Of a stretch of 64,000 nt of DNA, positions 1 through 9,942 are shown piece by piece. The stretch's first letter is position 1; every line of letters starts with the position of its first letter. The stretch lies in contig NZ_BNBY01000012.1 of the NCBI RefSeq assembly GCF_014656195.1, positions 1-64,000 on the forward strand, written 5' to 3'. Position numbers and translations under genes: made by a program. Below the pieces are notes generated by a model. The model saw only the letters and a program-made list of their open reading frames with translations, was not told where the DNA came from and ran no database searches. The DNA is from Kitasatospora xanthocidica (lineage in GTDB: Bacteria > Actinomycetota > Actinomycetes > Streptomycetales > Streptomycetaceae).

Positions 1-67
1 CCGGCCGACTCGGCCGGGCCGCCCGTGAGTTGTTGTGTTCGTGGGCCGGGTTCTTGTTCTCGCCCGC

Positions 68-102
68 TGCACAGGAAGTTGGTCTGGTCGACTTCCTGTG
101 CA
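68..102. terminator. Perfect hairpin 1 of 4
   Basis: A 12-bp perfect inverted repeat (TGCACAGGAAGT at 68-79, its complement at 91-102) encloses an 11-nt loop. There is no T-run. It is the first of four strong stems in the gene-free 1-552 stretch and could be a bidirectional terminator for genes converging from the left and from the FHA/FtsK gene on the right. Confidence 0.5.
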
Positions 103-125
103 CAACGAGAGGTGCCGAATAATAT

Positions 126-158
126 CGTTGCCGCTTCGGCGGGGCCGAAGCGGCAACG
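126..158. terminator. Perfect hairpin 2 of 4
   Basis: A 15-bp perfect stem (126-140 with 144-158) closes on a 3-nt GGG loop. It is a very stable structure and the most terminator-like of the four in this intergenic stretch. Confidence 0.6.
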
Positions 159-202
159 GAAGAGCAGGGCTTAGATGAAAGGTTTTGATTTGGCCCTGGG
201 TT

Positions 203-234
203 CGGAGGCCCGGCCAATCTTGGCCGGGCCTCCG
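203..234. terminator. Perfect hairpin 3 of 4
   Basis: A 14-bp perfect stem (203-216 with 221-234) has a 4-nt loop and is followed by TTGCTTTG on the plus strand. It is compatible with an intrinsic terminator. Confidence 0.6.
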
Positions 235-354
235 TTGCTTTGTGGTTTGCGGAAGGGGTGGGCGGGCGGGGGATTCGGCGTTTTGGCGGGCCCGTGTGCT
301 TGCGCGCGGGCCCGCCCAGTTCTCATCAGGTTCCTGGCCGACCCCATCTGTTTC

Positions 355-387
355 CCGCCCCGCCGCGATGTGATCGCGGCGGGGCGG
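355..387. terminator. Perfect hairpin 4 of 4, nearest the FHA/FtsK gene end
   Basis: A 15-bp perfect stem (355-369 with 373-387) has a 3-nt GTG loop. It lies about 165 bp beyond the stop codon of the leftward FHA/FtsK gene and is the most likely terminator for it. No protein-coding gene in 1-552 can be supported; apart from the four stems I see nothing else there. Confidence 0.6.
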
Positions 388-552
388 AATGGGTACGCAA
401 TCCCACTGCGGTTGATCCCGGCCCTTTCCTGTGCCGAAGCGGCGACTAGGTGATCAAGGGAAGAGGGGGTTGGGGCGGGCCCGTGTCGGCGGACGCGGGC
501 GCGCCCCGGAGGAGGTCATCCACCGGGTCTGTTGCGGAGCGCTCCGCGGGGG

Positions 553-3414
553 TCAGCGGGCGGCGGCGCGTTGGAGGGCGCTGGCGAGGAGGGCGAGGTC
601 GGTGGGGCCGTTGCCGAGTTCGCGGACGGGGCGGCGGGCGGGTGGGGCGCCGAGCTGGAGCGGGTCTATCGCGACCACGGTCGGGCGGAGGGTGGCGGTG
701 CGCGGGATACGGCCGCTGATCCGGGCGGTCTGGAAGGCGGTGACGCCGCCGTCCGGCAGCCGCAGGTAGCCGCGGCCGGGGGTGTCCTCGGGGAGGGCGG
801 CCGCGTCGCCGAGGTGGATCAGCAGGTCGGAGTCGGCCGGGTCGTCGGTGCGCAGGGCGATCCGCAGCAGGGCGGCCTCGTCGACCTCGGTGCCGGCGCT
901 CTCCTCCGGGCGGCCGGTGGCGACCGCGAGGTGGATGCCGAGCGGGCCGCCGCGGCGGGCGATGTCGGCGAGCGCGCGGGCGAGCGGGCGGCCGGCCGGG
1001 GAGGTGGGGGAGAGCAGGGCGTCGTAGTCGTCCACGACGACGACCAGTCGGGCGGGGACGGGTGGGGCGGGCGCCGGCGCCGCGGGGGCGGCGGTGGGCC
1101 GGGGGCCCTCCGCGCTGCGCGGCTGGATGATCCGGGGCGTGGCGGCGGACCCGGCTCCGACGGTGGCCGGCACCGGCACCTGCGGGTGGTCCGAGGCGTC
1201 CTGCCGGTCGGCCTGGCCGTTCAGCTCGTGCCGGCTGTCCAGGATCCGGGCGGCGTGCCAGGAGGCGAAGTCCAGTCCGTCGAACAGCCGTTCTCGCAGG
1301 GCGAGTTCGTCCTCCAGGCGCTCGGCCGCGAGCAGTGCGGCGCGCGGGTCGCCGGCGGCGTTCACCAGGCCGGTGACGTGCGGCAGTTCGGTGCAGCCGT
1401 CCAGGCCGTCCTCGGTGGCCCGGCCCTCGATGACGGTGACGGCCAGCCGCTCGGGGCGCTCGGAGACGGCGAGCGAGGCGATCAGGGTGCGCAGCAGTTC
1501 GGTCTTGCCGGAGCCGCGGGCGCCGCCGATCAGCAGGTGCGGGCCGCCGGGGTCGGGGGAGGGGAGGGCGAGTTCGGGGTCGGCCAGGTCGAGCGTGCAC
1601 AGTTCGTCCCGGGTGGTGCCGAGCAGTGCGGTGGCCGCGCCGATGCCGCCCGCATGGGCGGCCCAGCGGGCGGACAGCTTGGCCGGGGTGACGGTGTCGA
1701 GCTGCAGCAGGTCGAGCAGGCGCAGGGCGTCCGGCAGCGGGCCGCGGGCGGCCGGGGCGGCCTCGCGCAGCGGGGCGAGGACGCGGGCCAGCCGCTCGGC
1801 CCAGGCGTCCGAGACGGCGTCCAGCGAGACCTCGTGCAGGGTCTCGCGGCCGCGCGCGACCGGGCGGTCCAGCGAGAGCTGGGTGCCGACCTCGCCGGTG
1901 ATGAGGGCGGTGGCGCCGAGGCCCCGGGGGAGCAGCTCGGGCTGCTCGGCGAGGCAGATCGGGAAGATGCCGACCGCCGGGCCCTGGCGCAGCAGCAGGT
2001 CGAGCGCCTGCCGGGCGGTCTCGGTGGCCGGGCGGCCGTCCACCACGACCACGGTGGCGGGGTGGCCGCCGAGGCCGCTCGGGCCGCTGAGCCGGGCGGT
2101 GAGCTCGGTGAGCCGGGCGGTGGCCTGCTCGTCGTCCAGGCCGATCAGCAGCCGGCAGTCCTGGCCGTCGACCGGGCGCAGGTGGGGCAGCCACAGGGCC
2201 CAGGCCCAGGTGTCGCTGCGGTCCTCGGTGGCGCGGGCCGGGTCGGCGTCGACCACGACCAGGCTCAGGCCGGTCGGCGGGTGCAGGGCGGCGAGCTGGG
2301 CGACGACGGCGCGGGTGAGCGCGTCCAGGCGTTCGCGCGGGCCGCACAGTCCGAGGCTGCCGGCGGTCTGCAGGTCGAGGGTGACCGGGACGGCGGGCAG
2401 CATCGTGCCGGGCGTGGTGCCGGGGCCGCCGGGGCGGTCGGCGGTGCCCAGGCGCAGGGTGAGCGCGTCGGGGTGGCCGGGGCCGCGCTCCCAGAGCCGG
2501 GGGCCGGGCCCGACGGCGCTGAGCAGCAGGGTGGCGAGGTCGGGCCAGCGCTCGCGCTGGGCGGCGGCCTGGCGCAGCCGTACCGCGGCGTGGTGGCGGT
2601 CGGCGCTCTCCTGGCCGGGGGGTTCGGCGGCGCGGCCGGGCAGCAGGGAGAAGAGGCCGCGGCCGCGCCCGGGGGCGGGCTCTGGGGCGGCGGGCGGCTC
2701 GGTCACCGGCGGTGCGGGCCGGGCCGGGCCGGGGGCGGCGAGCTGGAGGTGGCCGTGGCCGTCGGGCAGGGCGGCGCGGGCCGCTCCGGTGGTCTCGGCC
2801 GGGCCGGGGGCGGTCACCTGGAAAGTGGACTCGCCGATCCGGAGCAGGGCGCCGGGCTCCAGCGGGACGGCGGCCTCGGGCGGGCCGGGCGGGACGAGCC
2901 GGCCGTCCAGGGTGGTGCCGTTGGTGGAGCCGAGATCGCGGACGGAGACCCGGCCGTCCTCGGCGAGGTGCAGGACGAGGTGGAGCCGGGAGACGTCCGG
3001 GTCGTCGAGCGGGACGTCGGCCTCACCGGACCGGCCGATCCGGATCTCCCGGCCGTGCAGCCGGTGCACGCCGCCGGCGTCCGGGCCGCCGACCACGCGC
3101 AGTTCGGCGGCGGCCGGGGCGTCGTCGGGGTCGTCGGCGGTCGGGTCGGGCTCGTTGAGACTGAGGACGGCTCCGTCGAGCAGCGGGGGGTGGCCGAGCA
3201 GGGTGTGCTCGTCCACCCGGTGCGCCCCGGCGTACAGGTGCACATGGGTGGCGGCCCGCGGTCCGCGCACGCCCACGGCGCCCGCGAGGGCGCCCGCGAT
3301 GGCGCCGAGCGCGGTGCCGACGGGCGCGGTGACCAGCACGTCCACGTAGGGGATGGCGGAGCCGGCGGCGGCCGGGCCGCTGCGCGGTCGGAGGACGGTC
3401 AGCCGGATCTGCAT
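553..3414 (-). CDS. FHA domain / FtsK-SpoIIIE-type ATPase
   Basis: Large cytoplasmic protein (953 aa) joining a phosphothreonine-binding FHA domain to an FtsK/SpoIIIE-like P-loop ATPase. I start it at ATG 3414 (MQIRLTVLRP), preceded by AAGGGA and GGGCGAG; further in-frame starts exist upstream but lie in atypical sequence. The FHA domain spans about residues 118-200 (IRIGRS, VSRLH, DLGSTNGT). Walker A is GARGSGKT near residue 630 and Walker B is VVVVDDYDALL near 790. The region between is Ala/Pro-rich. The FtsK part resembles EccC ATPases of type VII secretion, but no other ESX core gene is nearby. It is divergent from a Ser/Thr kinase gene, so FHA docking to kinase-phosphorylated partners is a reasonable inference. 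The substrate is unknown. Confidence 0.85.
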   Translation of the reverse strand: MQIRLTVLRPRSGPAAAGSAIPYVDVLVTAPVGTALGAIAGALAGAVGVRGPRAATHVHLYAGAHRVDEHTLLGHPPLLDGAVLSLNEPDPTADDPDDAPAAAELRVVGGPDAGGVHRLHGREIRIGRSGEADVPLDDPDVSRLHLVLHLAEDGRVSVRDLGSTNGTTLDGRLVPPGPPEAAVPLEPGALLRIGESTFQVTAPGPAETTGAARAALPDGHGHLQLAAPGPARPAPPVTEPPAAPEPAPGRGRGLFSLLPGRAAEPPGQESADRHHAAVRLRQAAAQRERWPDLATLLLSAVGPGPRLWERGPGHPDALTLRLGTADRPGGPGTTPGTMLPAVPVTLDLQTAGSLGLCGPRERLDALTRAVVAQLAALHPPTGLSLVVVDADPARATEDRSDTWAWALWLPHLRPVDGQDCRLLIGLDDEQATARLTELTARLSGPSGLGGHPATVVVVDGRPATETARQALDLLLRQGPAVGIFPICLAEQPELLPRGLGATALITGEVGTQLSLDRPVARGRETLHEVSLDAVSDAWAERLARVLAPLREAAPAARGPLPDALRLLDLLQLDTVTPAKLSARWAAHAGGIGAATALLGTTRDELCTLDLADPELALPSPDPGGPHLLIGGARGSGKTELLRTLIASLAVSERPERLAVTVIEGRATEDGLDGCTELPHVTGLVNAAGDPRAALLAAERLEDELALRERLFDGLDFASWHAARILDSRHELNGQADRQDASDHPQVPVPATVGAGSAATPRIIQPRSAEGPRPTAAPAAPAPAPPVPARLVVVVDDYDALLSPTSPAGRPLARALADIARRGGPLGIHLAVATGRPEESAGTEVDEAALLRIALRTDDPADSDLLIHLGDAAALPEDTPGRGYLRLPDGGVTAFQTARISGRIPRTATLRPTVVAIDPLQLGAPPARRPVRELGNGPTDLALLASALQRAAAR

Positions 3415-3666
3415 CTCGCCCGCGGGTCCCTTCTGCTGGTGTGAAGCCTGGTACCCCGGCGCCGTCGCGGACGCACCGGGCGGCCGCGGCGACCCCATTG
3501 GGCCACACGAGTGGCGAGTGTCCATCCTGCCATCCGGCACGGACGGTCCGCGCACGGTACCGGATTTGACGATCTTGCGATCATCGCCATGGTGGAGGCG
3601 ACGGTGGGTCAGGTCAACCGCCTCCCCGCGGGTCCCCTGAGCAGGCCCGCCGACCGCTCCGGGGGC

Positions 3667-3743
3667 TCCCCTAGGGGATGTCCCCGACCCTGCTCGGATG
3701 CCCCGCCGGTCACCCCGAAAACCTGAACGGACACCGTTAGAGT
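3667..3743. promoter_or_regulatory. Divergent intergenic region: palindrome and -10-like box
   Basis: The roughly 410-bp gap between the FHA/FtsK gene and the rightward kinase holds a perfect 12-bp palindrome TCCCCTAGGGGA at 3667-3678 and a TAGAGT box at 3738-3743 that could be the -10 of the kinase promoter. No clear -35 is visible. The palindrome could be an operator, but nothing here names its regulator. Confidence 0.3.
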
Positions 3744-3824
3744 GGCCGCAGACACGGGCCCGGCAGGCTCACCGCACCGGCGGAGGAGCGCCCCGCGCGG
3801 GCGGCACGGCGAGGAGTGCGACAG

Positions 3825-5744
3825 GTGCGGCCAGTCGGCAGCAAGTATCTGCTGGATGAGACCCTCGGACGGGGTGCGACCGGCACCGTCTGGCGCGGCG
3901 TGGTGCGCGAGGACGTCCAGGCGCCGGGCAGCGAGCCCGGCCAGCTGGTGGCGATCAAGGTGCTGCGCGAGGAGCTGGCCGCCGACCCCGACGTCGTGAT
4001 GCGCTTCCTGCGCGAGCGCTCGCTGCTGCTGCGGCTGACCCACCCCAACATCGTCCGGGTCCGCGACCTGGTCGTCGAGGGCGAGCTGCTGGCCCTGGTG
4101 ATGGACCTGGTGGAGGGCCCCGACCTGGCCCGCTACCTGCGCGCCAACGGCCCGTTCAGCCCGATTGCCGGCGCCCTGCTGATGGCCCAGGTCGCCGACG
4201 CGCTGGCGGCCAGCCACGCGGACGGGATCGTCCACCGCGACCTCAAGCCAGCCAACGTGCTGCTCGCCTCCACCATGGTGGACGGCGTCGAGCGGATGCA
4301 CCCGCTGCTGACCGACTTCGGCATCGCCCGCCTCGCCGACTCCCCGGGCGTCACCCGCACCCACGAGTTCGTCGGCACCCCCGCCTACGTCGCGCCGGAG
4401 TCCGCCGAGGGCCGGCCGCAGACCTCCGCGGTGGACGTGTACGGCGCCGGGATCATGCTGTACGAGCTGGTCACCGGCCGTCAGCCGTTCCAGGGCGACG
4501 GCGCGCTCGCCGTCCTCCAGGCCCACCTGGCGCAGGAGCCGCAGCGGCCCAGCACCATGCCCGAGCCGCTCTGGACGGTGATCGAGCGCTGCCTGCGCAA
4601 GGACCCGGCCCAGCGGCCCAGCGCCACCTCGCTGGCCCGCGCCCTGCGGGTGGTCGCGGCCGGGGTCGGCGTGCACGCCTCCCCGGCGGCGGTGGACGAG
4701 GCGCTGGCGGTCGCGGCCCTGCTGCAGCCGGACCCGCAGCCCACCGCCGTCCCCGGCACCGTCCAGGCCGTCCCGGGCGCGCCGGCCGGCACCGAGGACC
4801 GCACCCGGCTGCTGCCCCCGGTCGTCCCCGGCGCCCCGGGCGCCCCGGAGTACGACCCGGCCGCGGCGACCCGGGTGATGGGCACCCAGCCGCCGCCCGC
4901 GCCCCCGTACGGCGCCGCGGACCGCACCCAGGTCATGCCGCCCACCGCCGTGCCGCCGCCCCCGCCCGCCGCGCCGCCCGGTCCGCCCGGGCCCAAGGAG
5001 GAGGCGCCGCACCCGTGGCAGACCCAGCTGCGCGCGGCCCGGGACCGCAACCAGCAGACCCAGGTCGGCTACTTCGGGCCGGAGGACTACGAGGACTACG
5101 GCGATCCGCAGGTCGCGCCGCCGCCCTACCAGGCCGGGCCCGCGGGCCCGGGCGGCCAGGGCGCACCGGGCGGCCGGCCCGGGTACCAGCCGCAGCCGCC
5201 GGCCGGCTACCGGCAGGCCCCGCCGCCGCCCGGCTACGCCCAGCGCCCGCCGGTGGCCCCGCCGCCGTACCAGGGCGGACCGGGCGGCCAGGGAGGCCAG
5301 GCCGGTTACGGCCCCCAGGGCGGCCAGGGCGGCCAGGGCGGCCGTCCGCAGCCGCCCGGCGGCTACCGGCAGGCCCCGGCCGGGTACGGCCGGCAGCAGG
5401 GCGGCTACCCGCCGCCCCCGCCCGCCCCGACCCCGGCCCCGGCGCCGCGCCGGGCCGAGCCGCCCGCGCCGCAGTACCGGGAGGCCCCGCCGCGTCGCGA
5501 GGAGCCGCCGCGCGAGCAGTCCCGCCGCGAGCCCGCGCCGGCCCGTGAGCCGCGTCGGCGCAGCCGCAACCGGATGTACATCCCGGGGCTCGGCTGCCTC
5601 AAGGGCTGCCTGATGGTGCTGCTGGTGCTGGCCGTGGCCGCGCTGGCGGCGTGGAACTTCACGCCGCTGCCGCACTACTGGGACAACGTCGTGGGCTGGT
5701 TCGACTCGGCGCGCGACTGGGTGAACAGCGTCTTCGGCAAGTAG
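3825..5744 (+). CDS. pkaA: Hanks-type Ser/Thr protein kinase (PkaA-like)
   Basis: Membrane-anchored eukaryotic-type Ser/Thr kinase, 639 aa. GTG 3825 (MRPVGSKYLL) is chosen over GTG 3816 because GAGGAG sits 8 nt before it. The kinase domain fills about residues 1-270: glycine loop GRGATGTVW, catalytic loop HRDLKPANV near 136, and DFGIARL near 162. A long Pro/Gly/Gln/Tyr-rich linker (about 290-560) follows, with repeated GGQGGQ and PPP blocks, then a basic stretch, one hydrophobic segment (CLMVLLVLAVAALAAW) and a short outer tail. Only one membrane segment and no PASTA repeats are present, so it is not a PknB-type receptor. It is followed by a second kinase and a terminator hairpin. The symbol follows the conserved streptomycete order pkaA-pkaB-prfB. 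Confidence 0.88.
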   Translation: MRPVGSKYLLDETLGRGATGTVWRGVVREDVQAPGSEPGQLVAIKVLREELAADPDVVMRFLRERSLLLRLTHPNIVRVRDLVVEGELLALVMDLVEGPDLARYLRANGPFSPIAGALLMAQVADALAASHADGIVHRDLKPANVLLASTMVDGVERMHPLLTDFGIARLADSPGVTRTHEFVGTPAYVAPESAEGRPQTSAVDVYGAGIMLYELVTGRQPFQGDGALAVLQAHLAQEPQRPSTMPEPLWTVIERCLRKDPAQRPSATSLARALRVVAAGVGVHASPAAVDEALAVAALLQPDPQPTAVPGTVQAVPGAPAGTEDRTRLLPPVVPGAPGAPEYDPAAATRVMGTQPPPAPPYGAADRTQVMPPTAVPPPPPAAPPGPPGPKEEAPHPWQTQLRAARDRNQQTQVGYFGPEDYEDYGDPQVAPPPYQAGPAGPGGQGAPGGRPGYQPQPPAGYRQAPPPPGYAQRPPVAPPPYQGGPGGQGGQAGYGPQGGQGGQGGRPQPPGGYRQAPAGYGRQQGGYPPPPPAPTPAPAPRRAEPPAPQYREAPPRREEPPREQSRREPAPAREPRRRSRNRMYIPGLGCLKGCLMVLLVLAVAALAAWNFTPLPHYWDNVVGWFDSARDWVNSVFGK

Positions 5745-5755
5745 CGCCCCGGCGG

Positions 5756-5785
5756 CCCGGCCCGGCCCGGCCCGGCCCGGCCCGG
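5756..5785. repeat. (CCCGG)6 pentanucleotide microsatellite
   Basis: Six perfect tandem CCCGG units begin 11 nt after the upstream kinase stop codon. It is a potential slippage site outside coding sequence. Confidence 0.85.
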
Positions 5786-5789
5786 AGCC

Positions 5790-5820
5790 CGCGCCGACCC
5801 GTCCGAAGCGGGTCGGCGCG
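5790..5820 (+). terminator. Terminator hairpin after the first kinase
   Basis: A 12-bp perfect stem (CGCGCCGACCCG at 5790-5801 with 5809-5820) has a 7-nt loop and no T-tract. It suggests the two kinase genes are transcribed separately. Confidence 0.6.
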
Positions 5821-5891
5821 AGGCCGGTGCCGGTTCTGTACGGGGCCGGTGCCGGGTCCGCGGGGGCCGATCCGGGGCCCGGACGGCAAGA

Positions 5892-5934
5892 TTGACGCTT
5901 TGTCGACAATCCACGAGATTTCTCGCCGTAGACT
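5892..5934 (+). promoter_or_regulatory. Candidate promoter region of the second kinase
   Basis: This AT-richer patch holds TTGACG (5892-5897), a perfect 10-bp palindrome TTGTCGACAA (5900-5909) and TAGACT (5929-5934). The TTGACG to TAGACT spacing is too long for one promoter. TTGACG could instead pair with GAGATT at 5915-5920. The palindrome could be an operator. Confidence 0.35.
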
Positions 5935-6057
5935 CCCGCTCCTGGCCCCTCAGGCGGCCCCCGCGGGGCCTCCGGGCGCGTAGGTTGGTCGCTGTTGTCC
6001 CGCCCCACCGAGCGCACCGGACCCCCGGAGCGCTCCCGCGCCGCCCACGGAGCAGCA

Positions 6058-7311
<1,254 letters not shown>

Positions 7312-7381
7312 GGCGTGCCCCGGGGTCCGTCCGGGCCTCCCGTCGCGGGCGGACGGCCGGGCCCAGGAGCGGGGGTGTCGT

Positions 7382-7408
7382 CATGACCACCCCCGGAACC
7401 ATTACGCT
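7382..7408 (+). promoter_or_regulatory. Probable leaderless promoter of prfB
   Basis: TACGCT at 7403-7408 fits a TANNNT -10 box and lies 6 nt before the GTG start of prfB, so transcription probably begins at or next to the start codon. CATGAC at 7382-7387 is a weak -35 candidate. Confidence 0.45.
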
Positions 7409-7414
7409 GGGGGC

Positions 7415-8527
7415 GTGGCAGCCGTCGATCCTTCCGAAGAGCTCAAGAACCTCGATACGACCATGGGGTCGATCGAGGCCGTCCTCGACCTGGACAAGAT
7501 CCGGGCCGACATCGCGGTCCTGGAGGAGGAGGCAGCCGCCCCCACCCTGTGGGACGACGTCGCGAACGCGCAGAAGGTGACCAGCCGGCTCTCCTTCCTC
7601 CAGGGCGAACTGCGCCGGGTCGAGGGCCTGCGCAGCCGCATCGACGACCTGGGCGTGCTGTTCGAGCTCGCCGAGGCCGAGGACGACGCGGACACCCGCA
7701 CCGAGGCCGAGGCCGAACTGGTCTCGCTCCAGAAGGCCGTCGAGGAGCTGGAGGTCCGCACCCTCCTCTCCGGCGAGTACGACGCCCGCGAGGCGCTGAT
7801 CAACATCCGTGCCGAGGCCGGTGGCGTGGACGCCGCCGACTTCGCCGAGCAGCTGATGCGCATGTACCTGCGCTGGGCCGAGCGGCACGGGTACCCCACC
7901 GAGGTGTACGACACCTCGTACGCCGAAGAGGCCGGCATCAAGTCCGCGACCTTCACCGTGAAGGCGCCGTACGCCTACGGCACCCTCTCGGTCGAGCAGG
8001 GCACCCACCGCCTGGTCCGCATCTCGCCGTTCGACAACCAGGGCCGCCGGCAGACCTCCTTCGCCGGTGTCGAGGTCCTGCCGGTCGTCGAGCAGTCCGA
8101 CCACGTCGACATCGACGAGGGCGAGCTGCGGGTCGACGTGTACCGCGCCTCCGGCCCGGGCGGCCAGGGCGTCAACACGACCGACTCGGCGGTGCGCATC
8201 ACGCACCTCCCGACCGGCATCGTGGTCTCCTGCCAGAACGAGCGCTCGCAGATCCAGAACAAGGCGTCCGCGATGAACGTCCTCCAGGCCAAGCTGCTGG
8301 AGCGGCGCCGCCAGGAGGAGAAGGCGATGATGGACGCGCTCAAGGACAGCGGCAGCTCCTGGGGCAACCAGATGCGCTCGTACGTCCTGCACCCGTACCA
8401 GATGGTGAAGGACGTCCGGACCGCGTTCGAGGCCGGCAACCCGCAGGCCGTGCTGGACGGCGACATCGACGGCTTCATCGAGGCCGGCATCCGGTGGCGC
8501 AAGCAGCGCGAGACCAGCGCCGAGTAA
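7415..8527 (+). CDS. prfB: Peptide chain release factor 2
   Basis: Cytoplasmic release factor RF2, 370 aa, which recognises UAA/UGA stop codons and triggers peptidyl-tRNA hydrolysis. Visible hallmarks are the SPF recognition tripeptide at about 204-206 (RISPFDNQGRR) and the catalytic GGQ at 249-251 (ASGPGGQGVNTTDSA), with an N-terminal coiled-coil domain and normal length. The reading frame is uninterrupted from GTG 7415, so the autoregulatory +1 frameshift of the E. coli gene is absent. A 15-bp bidirectional terminator lies 29 nt downstream. The RF2 call is secure because the tripeptide is SPF and not the PxT of RF1. Confidence 0.97.
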   Translation: MAAVDPSEELKNLDTTMGSIEAVLDLDKIRADIAVLEEEAAAPTLWDDVANAQKVTSRLSFLQGELRRVEGLRSRIDDLGVLFELAEAEDDADTRTEAEAELVSLQKAVEELEVRTLLSGEYDAREALINIRAEAGGVDAADFAEQLMRMYLRWAERHGYPTEVYDTSYAEEAGIKSATFTVKAPYAYGTLSVEQGTHRLVRISPFDNQGRRQTSFAGVEVLPVVEQSDHVDIDEGELRVDVYRASGPGGQGVNTTDSAVRITHLPTGIVVSCQNERSQIQNKASAMNVLQAKLLERRRQEEKAMMDALKDSGSSWGNQMRSYVLHPYQMVKDVRTAFEAGNPQAVLDGDIDGFIEAGIRWRKQRETSAE

Positions 8528-8555
8528 CGGCGGACGACAGAGCGAGACGACAGAG

Positions 8556-8590
8556 CGAAGGGCCCCGACCGCAGCGGTCGGGGCCCTTCG
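8556..8590. terminator. Bidirectional terminator between prfB and the small membrane-protein gene
   Basis: A 15-bp perfect stem (CGAAGGGCCCCGACC at 8556-8570 with 8576-8590) has a 5-nt loop. It sits between convergent genes and can serve both. Confidence 0.85.
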
Positions 8591-8631
8591 TCGTCCGGTC
8601 GGCCGGGCGGCGCCGGTCGTGGATCAGGGGT

Positions 8632-8826
8632 TCAGGCCAGTGCCTGCCGGGCGATCAGCGCCACCGCGAGCAGTCCGGCCAGCAGGGCCAGCAGCATCGC
8701 GGGGGAGAGCGCGGCGAACGGCCCCTGCTGCTCCTGCAGCCGGGCCCGGTTGGCGCGGCACACCGGGCAACGCCCGTCGCTGACGCGGCCGTTGCAGTTG
8801 GCGCACACCAGATGGTCGCAGGTCAT
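8632..8826 (-). CDS. Small zinc-ribbon membrane protein
   Basis: A 64-aa protein of unknown function with a strong GAGGAGGAG ribosome site before ATG 8826. The N-terminus carries four cysteines in two CxxC pairs (CANC and CPVC, plus Cys3 and His5), typical of a treble-clef or zinc-ribbon knuckle. The C-terminal half is one hydrophobic membrane segment (AMLLALLAGLLAVALIA). The topology would place the metal knuckle in the cytoplasm. It is convergent with prfB and divergent from ftsE; streptomycetes carry similar small genes here. Function cannot be inferred. Confidence 0.8.
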   Translation of the reverse strand: MTCDHLVCANCNGRVSDGRCPVCRANRARLQEQQGPFAALSPAMLLALLAGLLAVALIARQALA

Positions 8827-9176
8827 GCGATCTCCTCCTCGCTGCTACTGCCAACGCGCCGGACGGGGCTTTGGTTCCCGTTCTTGCCCTGTACGGGGGA
8901 GCGGCCGGACGCGGTCGCCACCTCCCACTCTGCCAGGTTCCGGCGGTTCCGGCTCCCGGGCTGTGAGATGCCTCGCAATATTCGGGGCATAAGCAGACAT
9001 TCTCCCCCAGAGTGCGGGAGCTGTCACGGGCCGCCCCTGCGGGCCGGTCGCCGATTCGCGTATGGTCCCAGACCGGGAGCGGCCCTCTGCGCTCCTTTCG
9101 CCCGCCCCCGGGCCGGGCCTCCGGGGCGGACCGACCGAGGACTGGCGCCGCCTAGGATGGCCTCCGTGATGCAGCC

Positions 9177-9866
9177 GTGATCAGATTCGACAACGTCTCC
9201 AAGACCTATCCCAAGCAGAACCGTCCCGCCCTGGACAACGTCTCGCTGGAGATCGAGAAGGGTGAGTTCGTCTTCCTGGTCGGCTCGTCCGGCTCGGGGA
9301 AGTCCACCTTCCTGCGCCTGTGCCTGCGCGAGGAGCGCCCCAGCACGGGCGCGGTGCACGTCCTGGGCAAGGACCTCGGCAAGCTGTCCAACTGGAAGGT
9401 GCCGCACATGCGCCGCCAGCTGGGCACCGTCTTCCAGGACTTCCGCCTGCTCCCGAACAAGACGGTCGCGCAGAACGTCGCGTTCGCCCTCGAGGTGATC
9501 GGCAAGCCCAAGAGCGCCATCGCCAAGGTGGTGCCCGAGGTGCTGGAGCTGGTCGGCCTCGGCGGCAAGGAGGACCGCATGCCGGGCGAGCTCTCCGGTG
9601 GTGAGCAGCAGCGCGTGGCGATCGCCCGCGCCTTCGTGAACCGGCCGATGCTGCTGATCGCGGACGAGCCCACGGGCAACCTCGACCCGCAGAACTCGGT
9701 CGGCATCATGAAGCTGCTCGACCGCATCAACCGCACCGGCACCACGGTGCTGATGGCCACCCACGACCAGGCGATCGTCGACCAGATGCGCAAGCGCGTC
9801 ATCGAGCTCGACAAGGGACTCCTCGTCCGCGACCAGGCCCGCGGCGTCTACGGGTACCAGCACTGA
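9177..9866 (+). CDS. ftsE: Cell division ABC transporter ATPase FtsE
   Basis: The 229-aa ATPase of the FtsEX complex, which couples divisome assembly to activation of peptidoglycan hydrolases at the membrane. Visible are Walker A GSSGSGKST (36-44), the signature LSGGEQQRVAIARA, Walker B LLIADEPTGNLDP and the switch His (MATHD). GTG 9177 starts MIRFDNVSK; a TAGGAT box lies at 9153-9158, about 18 nt upstream. It is followed 76 nt later by ftsX, so the two form an operon. Confidence 0.96.
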   Translation: MIRFDNVSKTYPKQNRPALDNVSLEIEKGEFVFLVGSSGSGKSTFLRLCLREERPSTGAVHVLGKDLGKLSNWKVPHMRRQLGTVFQDFRLLPNKTVAQNVAFALEVIGKPKSAIAKVVPEVLELVGLGGKEDRMPGELSGGEQQRVAIARAFVNRPMLLIADEPTGNLDPQNSVGIMKLLDRINRTGTTVLMATHDQAIVDQMRKRVIELDKGLLVRDQARGVYGYQH

Positions 9867-9942
9867 CCGCCAGCGCTGAACCGTAGGGCCGCCGGCCCGA
9901 ACCGTCCGACCGAGCAGTACCGACCCTGGAGTTGTTTCCCGC

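Noticed and set aside
175..453. Small rightward open frame in the hairpin-rich left end
   Set aside because: It spans two of the strong hairpins, has no ribosome site and no recognisable sequence.
532..3444. Very long open frame opposite the FHA/FtsK gene
   Set aside because: High GC leaves antisense frames open. The translation is Gly/Ala/Arg-rich without domains, whereas the minus-strand frame has FHA and P-loop motifs.
7415..7520. Programmed +1 frameshift in prfB
   Set aside because: The frame is open from the GTG start through the whole protein; no internal UGA or shift site is present near the N-terminus.
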